A DNA stretch of 64,000 nt from Gammaproteobacteria bacterium (GCA_028289815.1 JAPYNQ010000020.1:1-64000); one strand, 5' to 3'. Shown: positions 15,073-24,272, counted from the first letter of the stretch. Numbers and translations are program-made. Notes: a model not told the origin generated them from the letters alone.

Positions 15073-17414
15073 GCAAAGATGGCACACAACTGATATTCAG
15101 CGAACTGCTTGCAGAGCATGGCCGCATCCAGGTGCCCTTGATTCAACGTGACTATGCGCAGGGTCGGAGTGATCAGGAGGAAGTTAGAGATAGGTTTCTC
15201 GATGCTTTGTATGAAGCACTGGCCCTTCCCGTAGATTCGGATGAGTTGCCACTCAATCTTGATTTCATCTACGGCAGTGTGAAAGGCGCTAATCCGTCCA
15301 GCTTCCAGCCACTGGATGGTCAGCAACGCCTGACAACGCTTTTTCTTTTACATTGGTATCTGGCCTGGCTTGATGGATGCAGCGAGAGGTTTAGCGAGCT
15401 TTTTTGCGAGGATGGGAAAGTTTCAAGGTTTAGCTATCGGGTTCGTTCCAGCAGCGAGGAGTTTTTCGACAAGCTGGTGGGATTTTCACCCGAACAAAAA
15501 CCAGGAGAGGTGGAACGCCTTGGTCCGCTCTTGCAGGATCAGCCGTGGTACTACCGTCACTGGAGACTGGACCCCACAGTCCAGTCGGTGCTGGTTATGC
15601 TCAATACCATACATGAGCGCTTTAAGGACACGCATGGACTCTATGCGCGACTGACTGATAAAAAGCAGCCCGCCATCACATTCCAGTTGTTGGACCTCGA
15701 TGATTTCGGTCTTTCGGACGACCTTTACATCAAAATGAATGCACGCGGAAAACTACTGACGCCATTTGAAACCTTCAAGGCCCGCTATGAGCAGATGTTG
15801 CAAGATCATTTCCCGGATAAAACTCGTCTGCTAGACGGACAGTCGGTTTCAATTTCCGAATACTTCGCGCGGTGCATGGATACCCGCTGGGCGGATTTTT
15901 TCTGGCCATTCCGTGATCAGTATACCCATGTTTTTGACGCAGCAGTGATGAATGTATTTCGAGTGGTCATTCTGATCACACGATCCACTGAAGAGTCATC
16001 ATTCACAAAAGATGTGCGTGACCTTCGAGACTCACGTCAGAAAAACAGTTACCATTTCTTTCATAAGCGCGGCTGGCTGGATGTTCCATTTGCAGAAACA
16101 CTGATTACTTTGCTGGATGCCTGGAGCGGTGAGTCTGGTGACTTTACACAATTTCTCCCCGATAAGCGTTGTTCCGATGAGAAGGATATTCTTGAAAAGA
16201 TTTTGGAAGAACCAACCTCTCTTGACTATGACGATCTTCTCCAACTTGCGGCTTATGTACAGTTTCTCCGCGTACATAAAGGTGCTATCAACCCAACGAC
16301 ATTTCAAGAATGGATGCGGGTGGTGTTCAACCTGTCGGTGAACACGGAATATAATCGGACAGAGGACTTTCAGCGCAGCCTATCATCCATTACTGAGCTT
16401 AAGCCACAAATGGCAACCATATTAGATCATTTGGCTGACCCCGAAACCGCTATCAGATCTTTCTTTCAACTGCAGGTCACAGAAGAAAAAATAAAGGCAC
16501 AGCTTCTCTTGTCAGACGATAGCTGGAGACCACTAATTGATAGGGCAGAAGCGCATGGCTACTTCCGGGGGCAGATTGGTTTTCTGCTGAAGTTCGCGGG
16601 GGTCGAAGCGGACACTGCCGACACCCTGAGGTTCCAGGCACCATTCACTGACTACCTCAACAAGGCCAGTGTGATGTTTAAAGACGGTGGCCTAGACAGC
16701 CTTCCAGACTTTAGATGGGAGCGTGCATTGCTATCGTACGGTAATTATATGTTGAGGAATAGTAATGGTCGGAATGAATCATTTTTAGTTAACACACGAT
16801 CAGAGCCACACAGCTGGAAACGGCTACTGCGCGATTCATCATCAGGGTCGGAGCAGGGCAGGATTCTTCAAAAACTGTGGAAGTCACTGTCTGGAACGTC
16901 ATACATTAGTGAGCAGTTGGACAATATTATTACCAACGCATCCGGGCTGGAACCGTGGCGCACTGCCTTGATTAAAACTCCCGCCGCTATAGAATACTGT
17001 TGGGGAAAAATGATTCGTCGTACAGAAGACCGAGTCTATTTGCTTAGAAAAACTCAAACCAATGGTGCCCATGCAGAGCTATTTAGCTACTGCTTTTACA
17101 GGGATGTAATTAAGAAAAAGCAGTTTCATGTTTTATACTCGAAGTACTGGGAAAGCAAAACCGAAAACATATTACCTAGTATCGAGCTCGACTTCATGAA
17201 GCAGCAGCAAATATTCTGGGTAGATTACTATGGTGCCGATAAATATCGGCTTTATACACCTGAGGAAAATCCTCCCGGCATCTTATCGTCATTATTGCAG
17301 GAATCTGGCTTTGAAAAATCAGGAAAATTTTTTCAAAAGATCTGTTCAATAGAATTTATTGAGAACAACATTATCGAGCTGGACCAAAAACTGACAGGCT
17401 TGGATGAAGCATGA
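15069..17414 (+). CDS. second DUF262-domain protein, partner of the upstream gene
   Basis: A 781-residue protein. GTG at 15069 overlaps the upstream TGA as GTGA and has AGTGGAGGG just ahead, which fixes the start; the frame extends further upstream but is not used. DUF262 motifs are VPLIQRDYAQGR (~23-34), LDGQQRLTTLFLLHWYLAWL (~82-101) and YIKMNARGKLLTPFETFKAR (~220). The remaining ~500 residues have no HNH motif I can see and may be a recognition or regulatory region. Translational coupling to the nuclease-bearing first protein suggests a complex. A two-protein restriction or anti-phage system is the best guess. Confidence 0.82.
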   Translation: MSKDGTQLIFSELLAEHGRIQVPLIQRDYAQGRSDQEEVRDRFLDALYEALALPVDSDELPLNLDFIYGSVKGANPSSFQPLDGQQRLTTLFLLHWYLAWLDGCSERFSELFCEDGKVSRFSYRVRSSSEEFFDKLVGFSPEQKPGEVERLGPLLQDQPWYYRHWRLDPTVQSVLVMLNTIHERFKDTHGLYARLTDKKQPAITFQLLDLDDFGLSDDLYIKMNARGKLLTPFETFKARYEQMLQDHFPDKTRLLDGQSVSISEYFARCMDTRWADFFWPFRDQYTHVFDAAVMNVFRVVILITRSTEESSFTKDVRDLRDSRQKNSYHFFHKRGWLDVPFAETLITLLDAWSGESGDFTQFLPDKRCSDEKDILEKILEEPTSLDYDDLLQLAAYVQFLRVHKGAINPTTFQEWMRVVFNLSVNTEYNRTEDFQRSLSSITELKPQMATILDHLADPETAIRSFFQLQVTEEKIKAQLLLSDDSWRPLIDRAEAHGYFRGQIGFLLKFAGVEADTADTLRFQAPFTDYLNKASVMFKDGGLDSLPDFRWERALLSYGNYMLRNSNGRNESFLVNTRSEPHSWKRLLRDSSSGSEQGRILQKLWKSLSGTSYISEQLDNIITNASGLEPWRTALIKTPAAIEYCWGKMIRRTEDRVYLLRKTQTNGAHAELFSYCFYRDVIKKKQFHVLYSKYWESKTENILPSIELDFMKQQQIFWVDYYGADKYRLYTPEENPPGILSSLLQESGFEKSGKFFQKICSIEFIENNIIELDQKLTGLDEA

Positions 17415-17439
17415 AATGTGAAATTGATATTTATGGGGT

Positions 17440-17665
17440 CAGGTATACAATTACCTGAAAAAACACCTCGATATCATAGTCAAAAACGATGATCTGACGT
17501 TTCAGATCAATGCCGAGAGAATCGCAGCCAAAATCTGCCTCAATGATTCCCTAACTCGTGTGTACAGACCTTGATATCTTCTCGGCGCTCATGAGGCCGT
17601 AGAAGCTCACAAATCACTATCGCACGTGGAGCGCACATTTTGGGTGGTTTGTGTCTGGCGAACCC
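17440..17665 (+). mobile_element. IS1634-type transposase relic
   Basis: Read in one frame from about 17446, the translation gives LKKHLDIIVKNDDLTFQIN, then RIAAKICLND, a stop at about 17571, and EAHKSLSHVERTF. This matches, in order, the C-terminal part of IS1634/IS4-type DDE transposases (KHF..EI, IAAEAALDG, YKSLSQVERAFR). One stop and missing flanks make it a dead fragment. It lies directly downstream of the DUF262 pair. Confidence 0.55.
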
Positions 17666-17813
17666 CGGCTTTACTACCGGCTGTTTCATATAGCGCAGAT
17701 CATGTTATAGAAAGCTCTCTGGTTGACAGCGCCAGCAAAAATTCCGGCATCTAAACATGCTACAATCACTATTGCAGCATCTCCTATCGAATTTATTGGA
17801 TCAGCAGTTGCTT
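17666..17813. other. spacer without recognisable gene
   Basis: The short remainder between the IS1634 relic and the FHA gene. Nothing is recognised. Confidence 0.4.
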
Positions 17814-18494
17814 TTACTTATAGAAAAACTGTATTTTAATTCCGGCTAATTCAATCAGGTCGTTATGATTTAATGTATATGGACCGGCACCTATATTTGC
17901 ATTATTTACGGTGGGTGTACTATCGCCTTCAACATGAGTCAGTATATAGCCGTTCGGCCTCTTGGAAATAGAGGCAACTTGAACTCCCGGTTTGCCCAGA
18001 CTGGTTAATGCCTTCATCAGGTTCATGCTGCAACCCGCATTAGGTCCGGACATGAGTTTCAGGCCGGCGGGCTTGGCTTCACCCTGATTTAACATAGCTT
18101 GCGCATTTTGCATACCCACATCCACCGCCTGCTGTTGGGCAGTCGTAGATAGTGCACTCGGTCTGATAATCATGGTTTTTTCCACATCGTCAGATACTGC
18201 CGCCTCTGCATTTTGATACAGTAGTTCGTGTTTACCGACTTTTATTGAGTCGCCATGTTGCAGAGCATGCTTTTGTATGAGTTTTCCGTTTACATAGGTA
18301 CCATTAGTGCTGTTTAGATCTTCCAAAAATGAATCCTGGAGGATGGTGATAACTCTGGCATGCTGCCCACTTACTGCAAGATTTTCCACGGCAATGTCAT
18401 TATTAGGCTTACGACCAATAGTAATTGATTCCTTATCGAGCGGGTACTCGCCTAGTGTCGAAGATCCGAATTTTAATATCAGCTTACCTGGCAT
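17814..18494 (-). CDS. FHA-domain protein
   Basis: A 226-residue cytoplasmic signalling protein. An N-terminal forkhead-associated domain (residues ~5-95) has all core phosphothreonine-binding elements: Arg28 in TIGRKPNNDI, Ser42 and His45 in VSGQHAR, and DLNSTNGTYVNG. A linker follows, then a second half (~140-226, GLKLMSGPNAG...NHNDLIELAG) with the fold pattern of a degenerate FHA lacking the binding residues. It overlaps the upstream PP2C gene by 11 bases, so both are made together. FHA domains read Ser/Thr phosphorylation, yet no kinase gene is in the window. Confidence 0.88.
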   Translation of the reverse strand: MPGKLILKFGSSTLGEYPLDKESITIGRKPNNDIAVENLAVSGQHARVITILQDSFLEDLNSTNGTYVNGKLIQKHALQHGDSIKVGKHELLYQNAEAAVSDDVEKTMIIRPSALSTTAQQQAVDVGMQNAQAMLNQGEAKPAGLKLMSGPNAGCSMNLMKALTSLGKPGVQVASISKRPNGYILTHVEGDSTPTVNNANIGAGPYTLNHNDLIELAGIKIQFFYK

Positions 18495-19344
18495 TGTGAC
18501 GCCTCATCATAAAATCATTAAACCAGTCAAATAAACAATCGTGCCATCTATTTTTTACCGCAAACACGCGCAGCGGCCTAGCAAGTACAACTGATATGTT
18601 GTCCTGGCCGCCAGCTTCGTTAGCGATGTCGACCAACTTTTCAGCAGCTATCTTAAGATTAGCACTAAACTCATTGAGAGTTAAGTAAATTTTTTCCTCA
18701 GAAACCATATCAGTGAGCCCGTCCGAGCAAAGTAAATAAATATCGTTTGTACGTACTGTCTGCTCATTGATCTCCACTTTAACCTGTTCTGACACCCCTA
18801 GGGCGCGTGTAATGAGGTTTTTGTTCCCATGGGCTTCGGCCTCTTCCACTGATTCATAAAAACCATCGTCAATAAATTCCTGAATTAATGAGTGGTCTTT
18901 TGTGAGCTGCTTAAAGCGTTTACCCCTAAGCCTATACATTCGTGAATCGCCTACATGGGCTATTGTCATGCGGTTATTATAAAATAGGCCAACGACTATT
19001 GTAGTACCCATGCCCTCACATTCGGGATTATCGCATGAGGCTTGATTGATAACAGTATTAGCCTGCTCTATGGCACTTTTAACTGCGGCAGATTCGACAG
19101 TGAAGCCTGTTCCCTCGTCTTTGATACCCGTATCAAGTTCAGGCAGCGCAGTGCGTAGCCGCTCACGAACAATGTTGGCAGCTATACCGCTGGCAATTTC
19201 ACCTGCATTATGCCCTCCCATACCATCAGCAACCAGCACCATGCCGTGGGTGGAATCAGCGTCCACATTGTCTTCATTATGCTCTCGATTTCGCCCGGGA
19301 TCCGTCAGCGCAGCTACTTCCAGGATATCTGATAAGTCCATCAT
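18484..19344 (-). CDS. PP2C-family serine/threonine protein phosphatase
   Basis: A 286-residue metal-dependent phosphatase of the Stp1/PppA type. It removes phosphate from phosphoserine and phosphothreonine. The ordered motifs are REHNEDN, VLVADGMGGHNAGE, GMGTTIVV, IAHVGDSRMYRL, LLCSDGLTDMV and GGQDNISVVLA, giving a full set of metal-binding aspartates. About 40 C-terminal residues extend beyond the catalytic domain. It sits in the middle of a three-gene operon, overlapping the upstream small gene by four bases and the FHA gene by eleven. Such pairs usually serve a Ser/Thr kinase or type VI secretion control; neither is visible here. Confidence 0.92.
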   Translation of the reverse strand: MMDLSDILEVAALTDPGRNREHNEDNVDADSTHGMVLVADGMGGHNAGEIASGIAANIVRERLRTALPELDTGIKDEGTGFTVESAAVKSAIEQANTVINQASCDNPECEGMGTTIVVGLFYNNRMTIAHVGDSRMYRLRGKRFKQLTKDHSLIQEFIDDGFYESVEEAEAHGNKNLITRALGVSEQVKVEINEQTVRTNDIYLLCSDGLTDMVSEEKIYLTLNEFSANLKIAAEKLVDIANEAGGQDNISVVLARPLRVFAVKNRWHDCLFDWFNDFMMRRHNAR

Positions 19345-19610
19345 GGGAGAACATGTTCCTGATAATCAGTGATGTGTTCAATCTCATAGCCAGTGGTTTT
19401 TGCGCGACAACTTGCTAGCCCGTACATTATATTAGCCGGTTCAGTGTACCAACACACTGCCTCCCATTGACGGGCGGCCCGCGCCAGGGCGTCAGTTACT
19501 TGCGCAGCTGTTTTATCGGTGGCTGCCATAGACAAAGGCTCGTTTCTGGTTACGCAAACAGTCAAATCATCTTCCTTTAGCGGCTCCACGACGATACATG
19601 TAGATTCCAT
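19341..19610 (-). CDS. small hypothetical protein of the FHA/PP2C operon
   Basis: An 89-residue protein whose stop overlaps the PP2C start as ATGA, so it is very likely translated as first gene of the operon. It is soluble, has no signal peptide or membrane segment, and contains three cysteines, with CVTRNEPLSM and WEAVCWYTEPANIMYGLASC as notable stretches. I do not recognise a family. It may be a small regulator or substrate of the phosphatase. Confidence 0.6.
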   Translation of the reverse strand: MESTCIVVEPLKEDDLTVCVTRNEPLSMAATDKTAAQVTDALARAARQWEAVCWYTEPANIMYGLASCRAKTTGYEIEHITDYQEHVLP

Positions 19611-20071
19611 CTTACCACCAGCGTCATGGATTATAACAGGTATTCTGAATCACTTAGTGGTCAGCACCTTGATTAGCAGGATCCTCTCGAATTACTCAAA
19701 AATAAGAAAACGCCAAAACCTGTTGCGCAGAACCACAAAGGGCGTTGTACAGTGCCCAGAGTTTTCCGGGATACTGGCTATACAATAGAGTTGCTGCGCT
19801 TTGCGCTGGAGTCGCCCGCCACGGTTTTTTTGAGGTTCCCGCAATGCGATAACTGGTCTCTAGAATGCCTTCTTTATTATCCATACACCGGTTCCAGATT
19901 CAATATGCAGTTCGCGAGGTTATCGAACATCTCATAAGACTACTCTGACTACTATCTCAAAATGAGCTTGTAGAGAATTCTGGCTAAGTTAAGGGTTCTT
20001 ATGATACACTGATGTATTGCTAGAATCAATACTACGTATGAGTCCACCACAAACTGCACTTTAGTTATTAT
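19611..20071. other. gene-less stretch
   Basis: Short frames only. A minus-strand frame at 19696-19884 has no known motif. It probably contains the promoter of the FHA/PP2C operon, plus eroded mobile-element DNA next to the IS481-type relic. Confidence 0.4.
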
Positions 20072-20258
20072 GGCTGATAATGTAGAGCACAGGTGTTTAT
20101 TAATCCCAGTACTCTGTGCGGTCGAATACCGTTGTACCTGACCAGCCAATCGGCGAATTTTTCGTTAAATGCCTCCAGGTCAGTAAATAGCAGGTTCTCG
20201 TGGAAGTCCACGAATAATTCCTGGAGAATGTCGTCGCGAAACTTGGTGCCAGAGTATT
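20072..20258 (-). mobile_element. IS481-type integrase/transposase relic, C-terminal part
   Basis: On the minus strand, about 60 codons read FRDDILQELFVDFHENLLFT, DLEAFNEKFADWLVRYN and RPHRVLGL before a stop. This is the tail of the rve integrase core of IS481/IS3-like transposases, including the conserved catalytic-side glutamine/glutamate helix and the RPH.LG motif. Everything N-terminal is missing, and the fragment abuts the IS5 relic. It is dead. Confidence 0.62.
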
Positions 20259-20892
20259 AAGCAACGTATTTGAATAACAGCCACAAAGGAGGCGGTATTT
20301 TTGCATAGCGTGTCGCAATACCGCACCAGCGTTTCAAGTGCAAAAAAAGCATTCTCCACCAAGCGCCTCAAACGATACAGATAACGGTCATAGTCTCTCG
20401 CTGTTCTTTCGGTTCCACTTGAGCGGAACGACCGGTTCAATCCCTTGTTGGTCACAATAAACCAGGATTTCATCGGTATCATAAACGCAGCCGGCTAATA
20501 GCATCTCGGCATCCATGCCCTCAATTAAGATCAAAGCCGAATACAATCTGTTGCGGTACTCGGAGTGTGGCAGACCATGCGCATCCAAGGCCAGATATGG
20601 CTTCGTGTTAAGCCCTCTTTTGTGCCATTCATCGCCGGATTACCACCTTTAGTTCCTGCCGCATGGGCATGTGCTTTGATATGACTGGCATCGACCATCA
20701 GATACTCGTAATCCGGCTCCTTAATGGGCTGCTTAAGCAACCCCCCTCTCAGACTCTGTTATCGTGCCAACGGCAAAAGCGCCGGTTATCGTGTGCGATA
20801 TTGCCCCAGCTTCCTTTTCTGTCCGGCAGGTGGGGTTCTAATAAAGCCCAAGCATGATCGGAAATGTCGTGGCGATGATGAGAATCTGCCAT
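20259..20892 (-). mobile_element. IS5-family (IS427/IS1031-like) transposase relic
   Basis: Starting at ATG 20892 on the minus strand, the pieces read MADSHHRHDISDHAWALLEP, then DYEYLMVDASHIKAHAHAAG, GGNPAM, YDTDEI, PVVPLKWNRKN, RDYDRYLYRLRRLVENAF and NTASFVAVIQIRCLILW. The order matches IS5-family transposases of the IS427 group, but the pieces lie in different frames. About 40 codons around the usual INAVFWILRTGAPWRDLP block are missing, with the junction between two NRRF/HRRF-like sites. The element is dead. Confidence 0.78.
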
Positions 20893-21521
20893 TTGATTTC
20901 CCCAGTGAGTAGTGGTATAATGGACACTATCGTACCTCACCGTAACGTATGACGACACTATTTAGTACATTTGATAACCAGGTCAGTCTATTATCGGGGA
21001 GGCCGCAGTAGACATAGTGCCTGACAAGTGTTGATGGTTCCAGCCTGCAAAGCCGACCGGAACCAGCTCGTTTGATGATACGCCACACGATACCATGCGC
21101 CGCGCCAGTGGATTGGCTGACTGCCCGATATATTAATGCGCCTGAAGCAGCAGACAAATCTTCTCCTGCCGCTGTGCATGGGTGTAATGACGACCTGAGG
21201 CTTACGAGGAGCGGTCTACCTAACCTTCACAGCGATACCGGGCCAGTATTACCCGCGGGTCGCAGGCGCTCTCGCCTCCGAAATTTGAGTAGCCTCTTCG
21301 ACGTAGAGGTGCTTAATTCCAAAATGTGTTATGTCAATATCGCTCGACCTTCAGGTGTTAATCAGGCATTCTTATGCCAGTTGATTCGGGACTCTCTTTC
21401 GCTGTTAAAGCTTTCATTCTTGATATTGCCGCATGAGAGCGAGGCGAGCAGCCTAGCGAAAAATCGCAGATAGAGGTAGTTCCGGGCGATCTGCTCGTGT
21501 AAGAAGTTAAATAGAAACAAC
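20893..21521. other. gene-less stretch upstream of folC
   Basis: About 630 bases. A plus-strand frame (21072-21473) and overlapping minus-strand frames have no recognisable motif. In many gammaproteobacteria accD or trp genes precede folC; I see no trace of them. Confidence 0.45.
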
Positions 21522-22784
21522 ATGCGAACGCTTATACAGTGGTTGTCATATCAAAAACGGCTGCACCATAACGCTATTGATCTAGGCCTGGATCGTGTTG
21601 CTCAAATATGGACAAATCTATGTGGGAAAGATTTCGATTGCCCGGTTATCTTAGTCGGTGGAACAAATGGTAAGGGTTCGACTATCCAATACTTACGCTC
21701 GGTTTATCAGACAGCAGGCTATGCTGTGGGCACATATACTTCGCCGCATATATTGAGATATAATGAAAGAATCATACTCAATAATTGCGAAGTATCTGAC
21801 CAGCAGCTCATAGACGCATTTGAAGCAATTGAGAGTGTCAGATCAGATATACCTCTCACTTATTTTGAATATGGTACGTTAGCTGCGTTATGGTTATTTG
21901 CCCTCTCTAAGCCCGATGTTATACTGTTAGAAGTAGGTATGGGAGGTAGGTTGGATGCGGTCAATATCCTTGCGCATGACTTGGCCATTATTACTAACGT
22001 GTCACTTGATCATATGGAGTGGTTAGGTCACGATATTGATACGATAGCCTATGAAAAAGTCGGAATAGCACGAAAGGACAAGCCCCTGATATACGCGGAA
22101 CAGGACGTCCCGAAGAGTATTGAGGACTACTGTGCAAAAATCGGAGCGAAGCTTGTTGTAAACGGATATGATTACATACTTACGGAATCTGCGGATGGAA
22201 AGCTACAGTGGTTCCATGCTGGCGAAAAAATAGACGGAATACCATTACCGCAGATTGCAGGGCAGCACCAGATTCATAATATGGCAGCGGCCCTCTACGT
22301 ATTTTGTTATTTTCGAAAAATACTGCCAGTTACAGATCATGATATTAGAGAGGCATTGTCGAGGGTTCGGCTGGCCGGACGATTTGATACTATAGCACAT
22401 AGTCCTGAAATTATTGTGGATGTTGCCCATAATATAGCGGCTATCTGCGACTTCGTCGAGAATGTTCGGCAGACAAATAGCGTTGGCAGAAAAATTGCTA
22501 TTTTTGCTTTCCAGAAGACCCGGAATTGTCAGCCAATACTTGCAAAATGCACAGGGGTATTCGATAAGTGGTACGTTTGCCCATTACGGGAAACACCAAG
22601 TTATACCAGTCGGGAGCTATGTCAGATACTGCGTGGCACTGTCCCTGAGGTGGAGGTTGAGGAGAGTGTTTCGGTATCTGCAGCGTTGGTTCAAGCGATT
22701 TGTAAAACTGATCCGGCTGACGTTATTTTTGCATTCGGATCTTTTTATACTGTTTCCGAGGTTATGATGGAGCTCGGTGTATAA
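21522..22784 (+). CDS. folC: bifunctional folylpolyglutamate synthase/dihydrofolate synthase
   Basis: Adds glutamate to dihydropteroate and to folates in the cytoplasm. The 420 residues have the Mur-ligase-like P-loop GGTNGKGSTIQYLRS (~47), the omega region TSPHILRYNERI, LLEVGMGGRLDAVN, and LDHMEWLGHDIDTIAYEKVG. The second-domain motif is DVAHNIAA rather than the usual DVAHNP, a small deviation. It heads the folC-dedD-cvpA-purF operon, which is conserved in gammaproteobacteria. The ATG at 21522 gives the expected N-terminus. Confidence 0.94.
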   Translation: MRTLIQWLSYQKRLHHNAIDLGLDRVAQIWTNLCGKDFDCPVILVGGTNGKGSTIQYLRSVYQTAGYAVGTYTSPHILRYNERIILNNCEVSDQQLIDAFEAIESVRSDIPLTYFEYGTLAALWLFALSKPDVILLEVGMGGRLDAVNILAHDLAIITNVSLDHMEWLGHDIDTIAYEKVGIARKDKPLIYAEQDVPKSIEDYCAKIGAKLVVNGYDYILTESADGKLQWFHAGEKIDGIPLPQIAGQHQIHNMAAALYVFCYFRKILPVTDHDIREALSRVRLAGRFDTIAHSPEIIVDVAHNIAAICDFVENVRQTNSVGRKIAIFAFQKTRNCQPILAKCTGVFDKWYVCPLRETPSYTSRELCQILRGTVPEVEVEESVSVSAALVQAICKTDPADVIFAFGSFYTVSEVMMELGV

Positions 22785-22792
22785 TAACCGTT

Positions 22793-22816
22793 ATTGGCAC
22801 TGATATTGGCACTGAT
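22793..22816. repeat. perfect 12-bp tandem duplication
   Basis: ATTGGCACTGAT occurs twice head to tail (22793-22804 and 22805-22816) in the spacer between folC and dedD. It is consistent with replication slippage. It enlarges the spacer just ahead of the dedD ribosome binding site. Confidence 0.9.
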
Positions 22817-22836
22817 GGTTGAAGGGGACAGGTAAA

Positions 22837-23574
22837 TTGGATGATCGACTAAAACGAAGGTTGGTAGGGGCGGCTGTTATTATCTCTTTGGGCATTATTT
22901 TTTTGCCTATTATCCTTGATGGTGACAAATATGCCGAGTTCAGGAAAGTTCATATCAAAATACCGCCAGCCCCGGAGGTTGGTTATGCTTTAACTATTGA
23001 ACCACCTGCTGGAGAAGTAAAACCTGAACTGCCGATAATTGCAAAACCATCGGCAGAAACAGCTATTTCCCGACCTCTCGAAAGAACTGCTTCTGCACGG
23101 CGTGATGGCATTGATCGGGAGCGCTCATTGCTGACCCCGCAGGCCGGGATTACAGTAGTTGACACCTCTCAGCCAGCTAAAACCTCGGAAAAAGCCGCCC
23201 ATAATAATGGCAAAAACCTGTCAGAAAAACCATTAGCAGCGAATACCCAATCTCTCGCGCCGAAATCTATTATCGCTTCTCAGTCCAAGCCGGTACCGCA
23301 GCCGGATCCTTCGGGAACAGAAAAGATGTCCTCACCAATAATGGCTTGGGTAATACAAGTCGGGAGCTTTTCCAGTCGAACCAATGCCCTGAAACTCAGA
23401 GACAAACTTAGAGACAAGGGATTTACCAGTTTTGTAGAGTCGTTTGAAAATACCGGAGAAGCCTCGCACCGAGTGCGTATAGGTCCGGAAGCCAGTCGCA
23501 CTCGGGCCGAGGAATCGCTAAGCAGATTGAAAAACAAATTAGCAATGAATGGCATAATTGTTAGCTATCCGTAG
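22837..23574 (+). CDS. dedD: SPOR-domain cell-division protein DedD
   Basis: A 245-residue inner-membrane protein whose C-terminal SPOR domain binds denuded peptidoglycan at the septum. The N-terminus DDRLKRRLVGAAVIISLGII forms the single membrane anchor. Residues ~50-170 are a proline/serine-rich linker, and ~175-245 the SPOR fold (AWVIQVGSFSSRTNALKL, HRVRIGPEASR). I choose TTG at 22837 because AAGGGGA lies at suitable spacing and the N-terminus then matches DedD; an in-frame TTG at 22819 is the alternative. Its place between folC and cvpA supports the name. Confidence 0.88.
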   Translation: MDDRLKRRLVGAAVIISLGIIFLPIILDGDKYAEFRKVHIKIPPAPEVGYALTIEPPAGEVKPELPIIAKPSAETAISRPLERTASARRDGIDRERSLLTPQAGITVVDTSQPAKTSEKAAHNNGKNLSEKPLAANTQSLAPKSIIASQSKPVPQPDPSGTEKMSSPIMAWVIQVGSFSSRTNALKLRDKLRDKGFTSFVESFENTGEASHRVRIGPEASRTRAEESLSRLKNKLAMNGIIVSYP

Positions 23575-23601
23575 TGGTATGGGACGCTATGAGATTTATT
23601 T

Positions 23602-23637
23602 GCTAGAATCCTGACTTTGGCTAGAATCCTGACTTTG
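23602..23637. repeat. perfect 18-bp tandem duplication
   Basis: GCTAGAATCCTGACTTTG is repeated without a gap at 23602-23619 and 23620-23637, in the dedD-cvpA spacer. It is the second slippage-type duplication within 850 bases of the same operon. Confidence 0.92.
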
Positions 23638-23668
23638 AATTAACCAACTTTTATGGTGCTATAGAATT

Positions 23669-24250
23669 ATGGAACTTAACTGGGCTGACTATGTTGTCAT
23701 TGGCATTGTGGTACTCTCCGCCCTTGTTAGCCTGATCCGCGGCTTTATTAAGGAAGCAATCTCCTTGGCGACCTGGATAATAGCTGCTTGGGTGGCACTA
23801 AAGTACACCCCCCTTGTTGCTGGTATACTGACAGAAACTGTCGATACTCCTTCAATCAGAATAGGAATTGCCGCACTGGTACTTTTTATCCCCATCCTGA
23901 TAGTGGGTGCCTTAATGAACTATATTGTGGGACAGCTTGTTGAAAAAACCGGTTTTTCAGGTACAGATAGAACTCTGGGCGCTGTTTTTGGTGTCATCAG
24001 GGGCGTTGTGGTCGTTGCATTGATCGTGATGTTGGCCGGTCTGACACCAATACCACAGGACCCTTGGTGGAAGGCGTCAACATTGTTACTGGTTTTTCAG
24101 GAAAAAATCACTGCTTACAAGGTGTATCTTCCTGAAGAGATTGCAGAAAATTTTGATTTTACCCGTGGTACTGAATCAACTCAGAGAGAAGGTAGCCCGC
24201 TTCGACCCGCGGAACCTTCAATAAGTACCTACCCTTTAAATGACACTTAG
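23669..24250 (+). CDS. cvpA: CvpA family membrane protein
   Basis: A 193-residue inner-membrane protein with four predicted hydrophobic segments (about 5-25, 30-50, 65-90, 105-125) and a polar tail. The start [20 protein letters not shown] and the pattern [20 protein letters not shown] are typical of CvpA. The family was named for colicin V production and is linked to envelope stress tolerance. It lies directly upstream of purF, as in Escherichia coli. Confidence 0.92.
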   Translation: MELNWADYVVIGIVVLSALVSLIRGFIKEAISLATWIIAAWVALKYTPLVAGILTETVDTPSIRIGIAALVLFIPILIVGALMNYIVGQLVEKTGFSGTDRTLGAVFGVIRGVVVVALIVMLAGLTPIPQDPWWKASTLLLVFQEKITAYKVYLPEEIAENFDFTRGTESTQREGSPLRPAEPSISTYPLNDT

Positions 24251-24272
24251 CAGCGAAGGTTGCCAGGAAACT

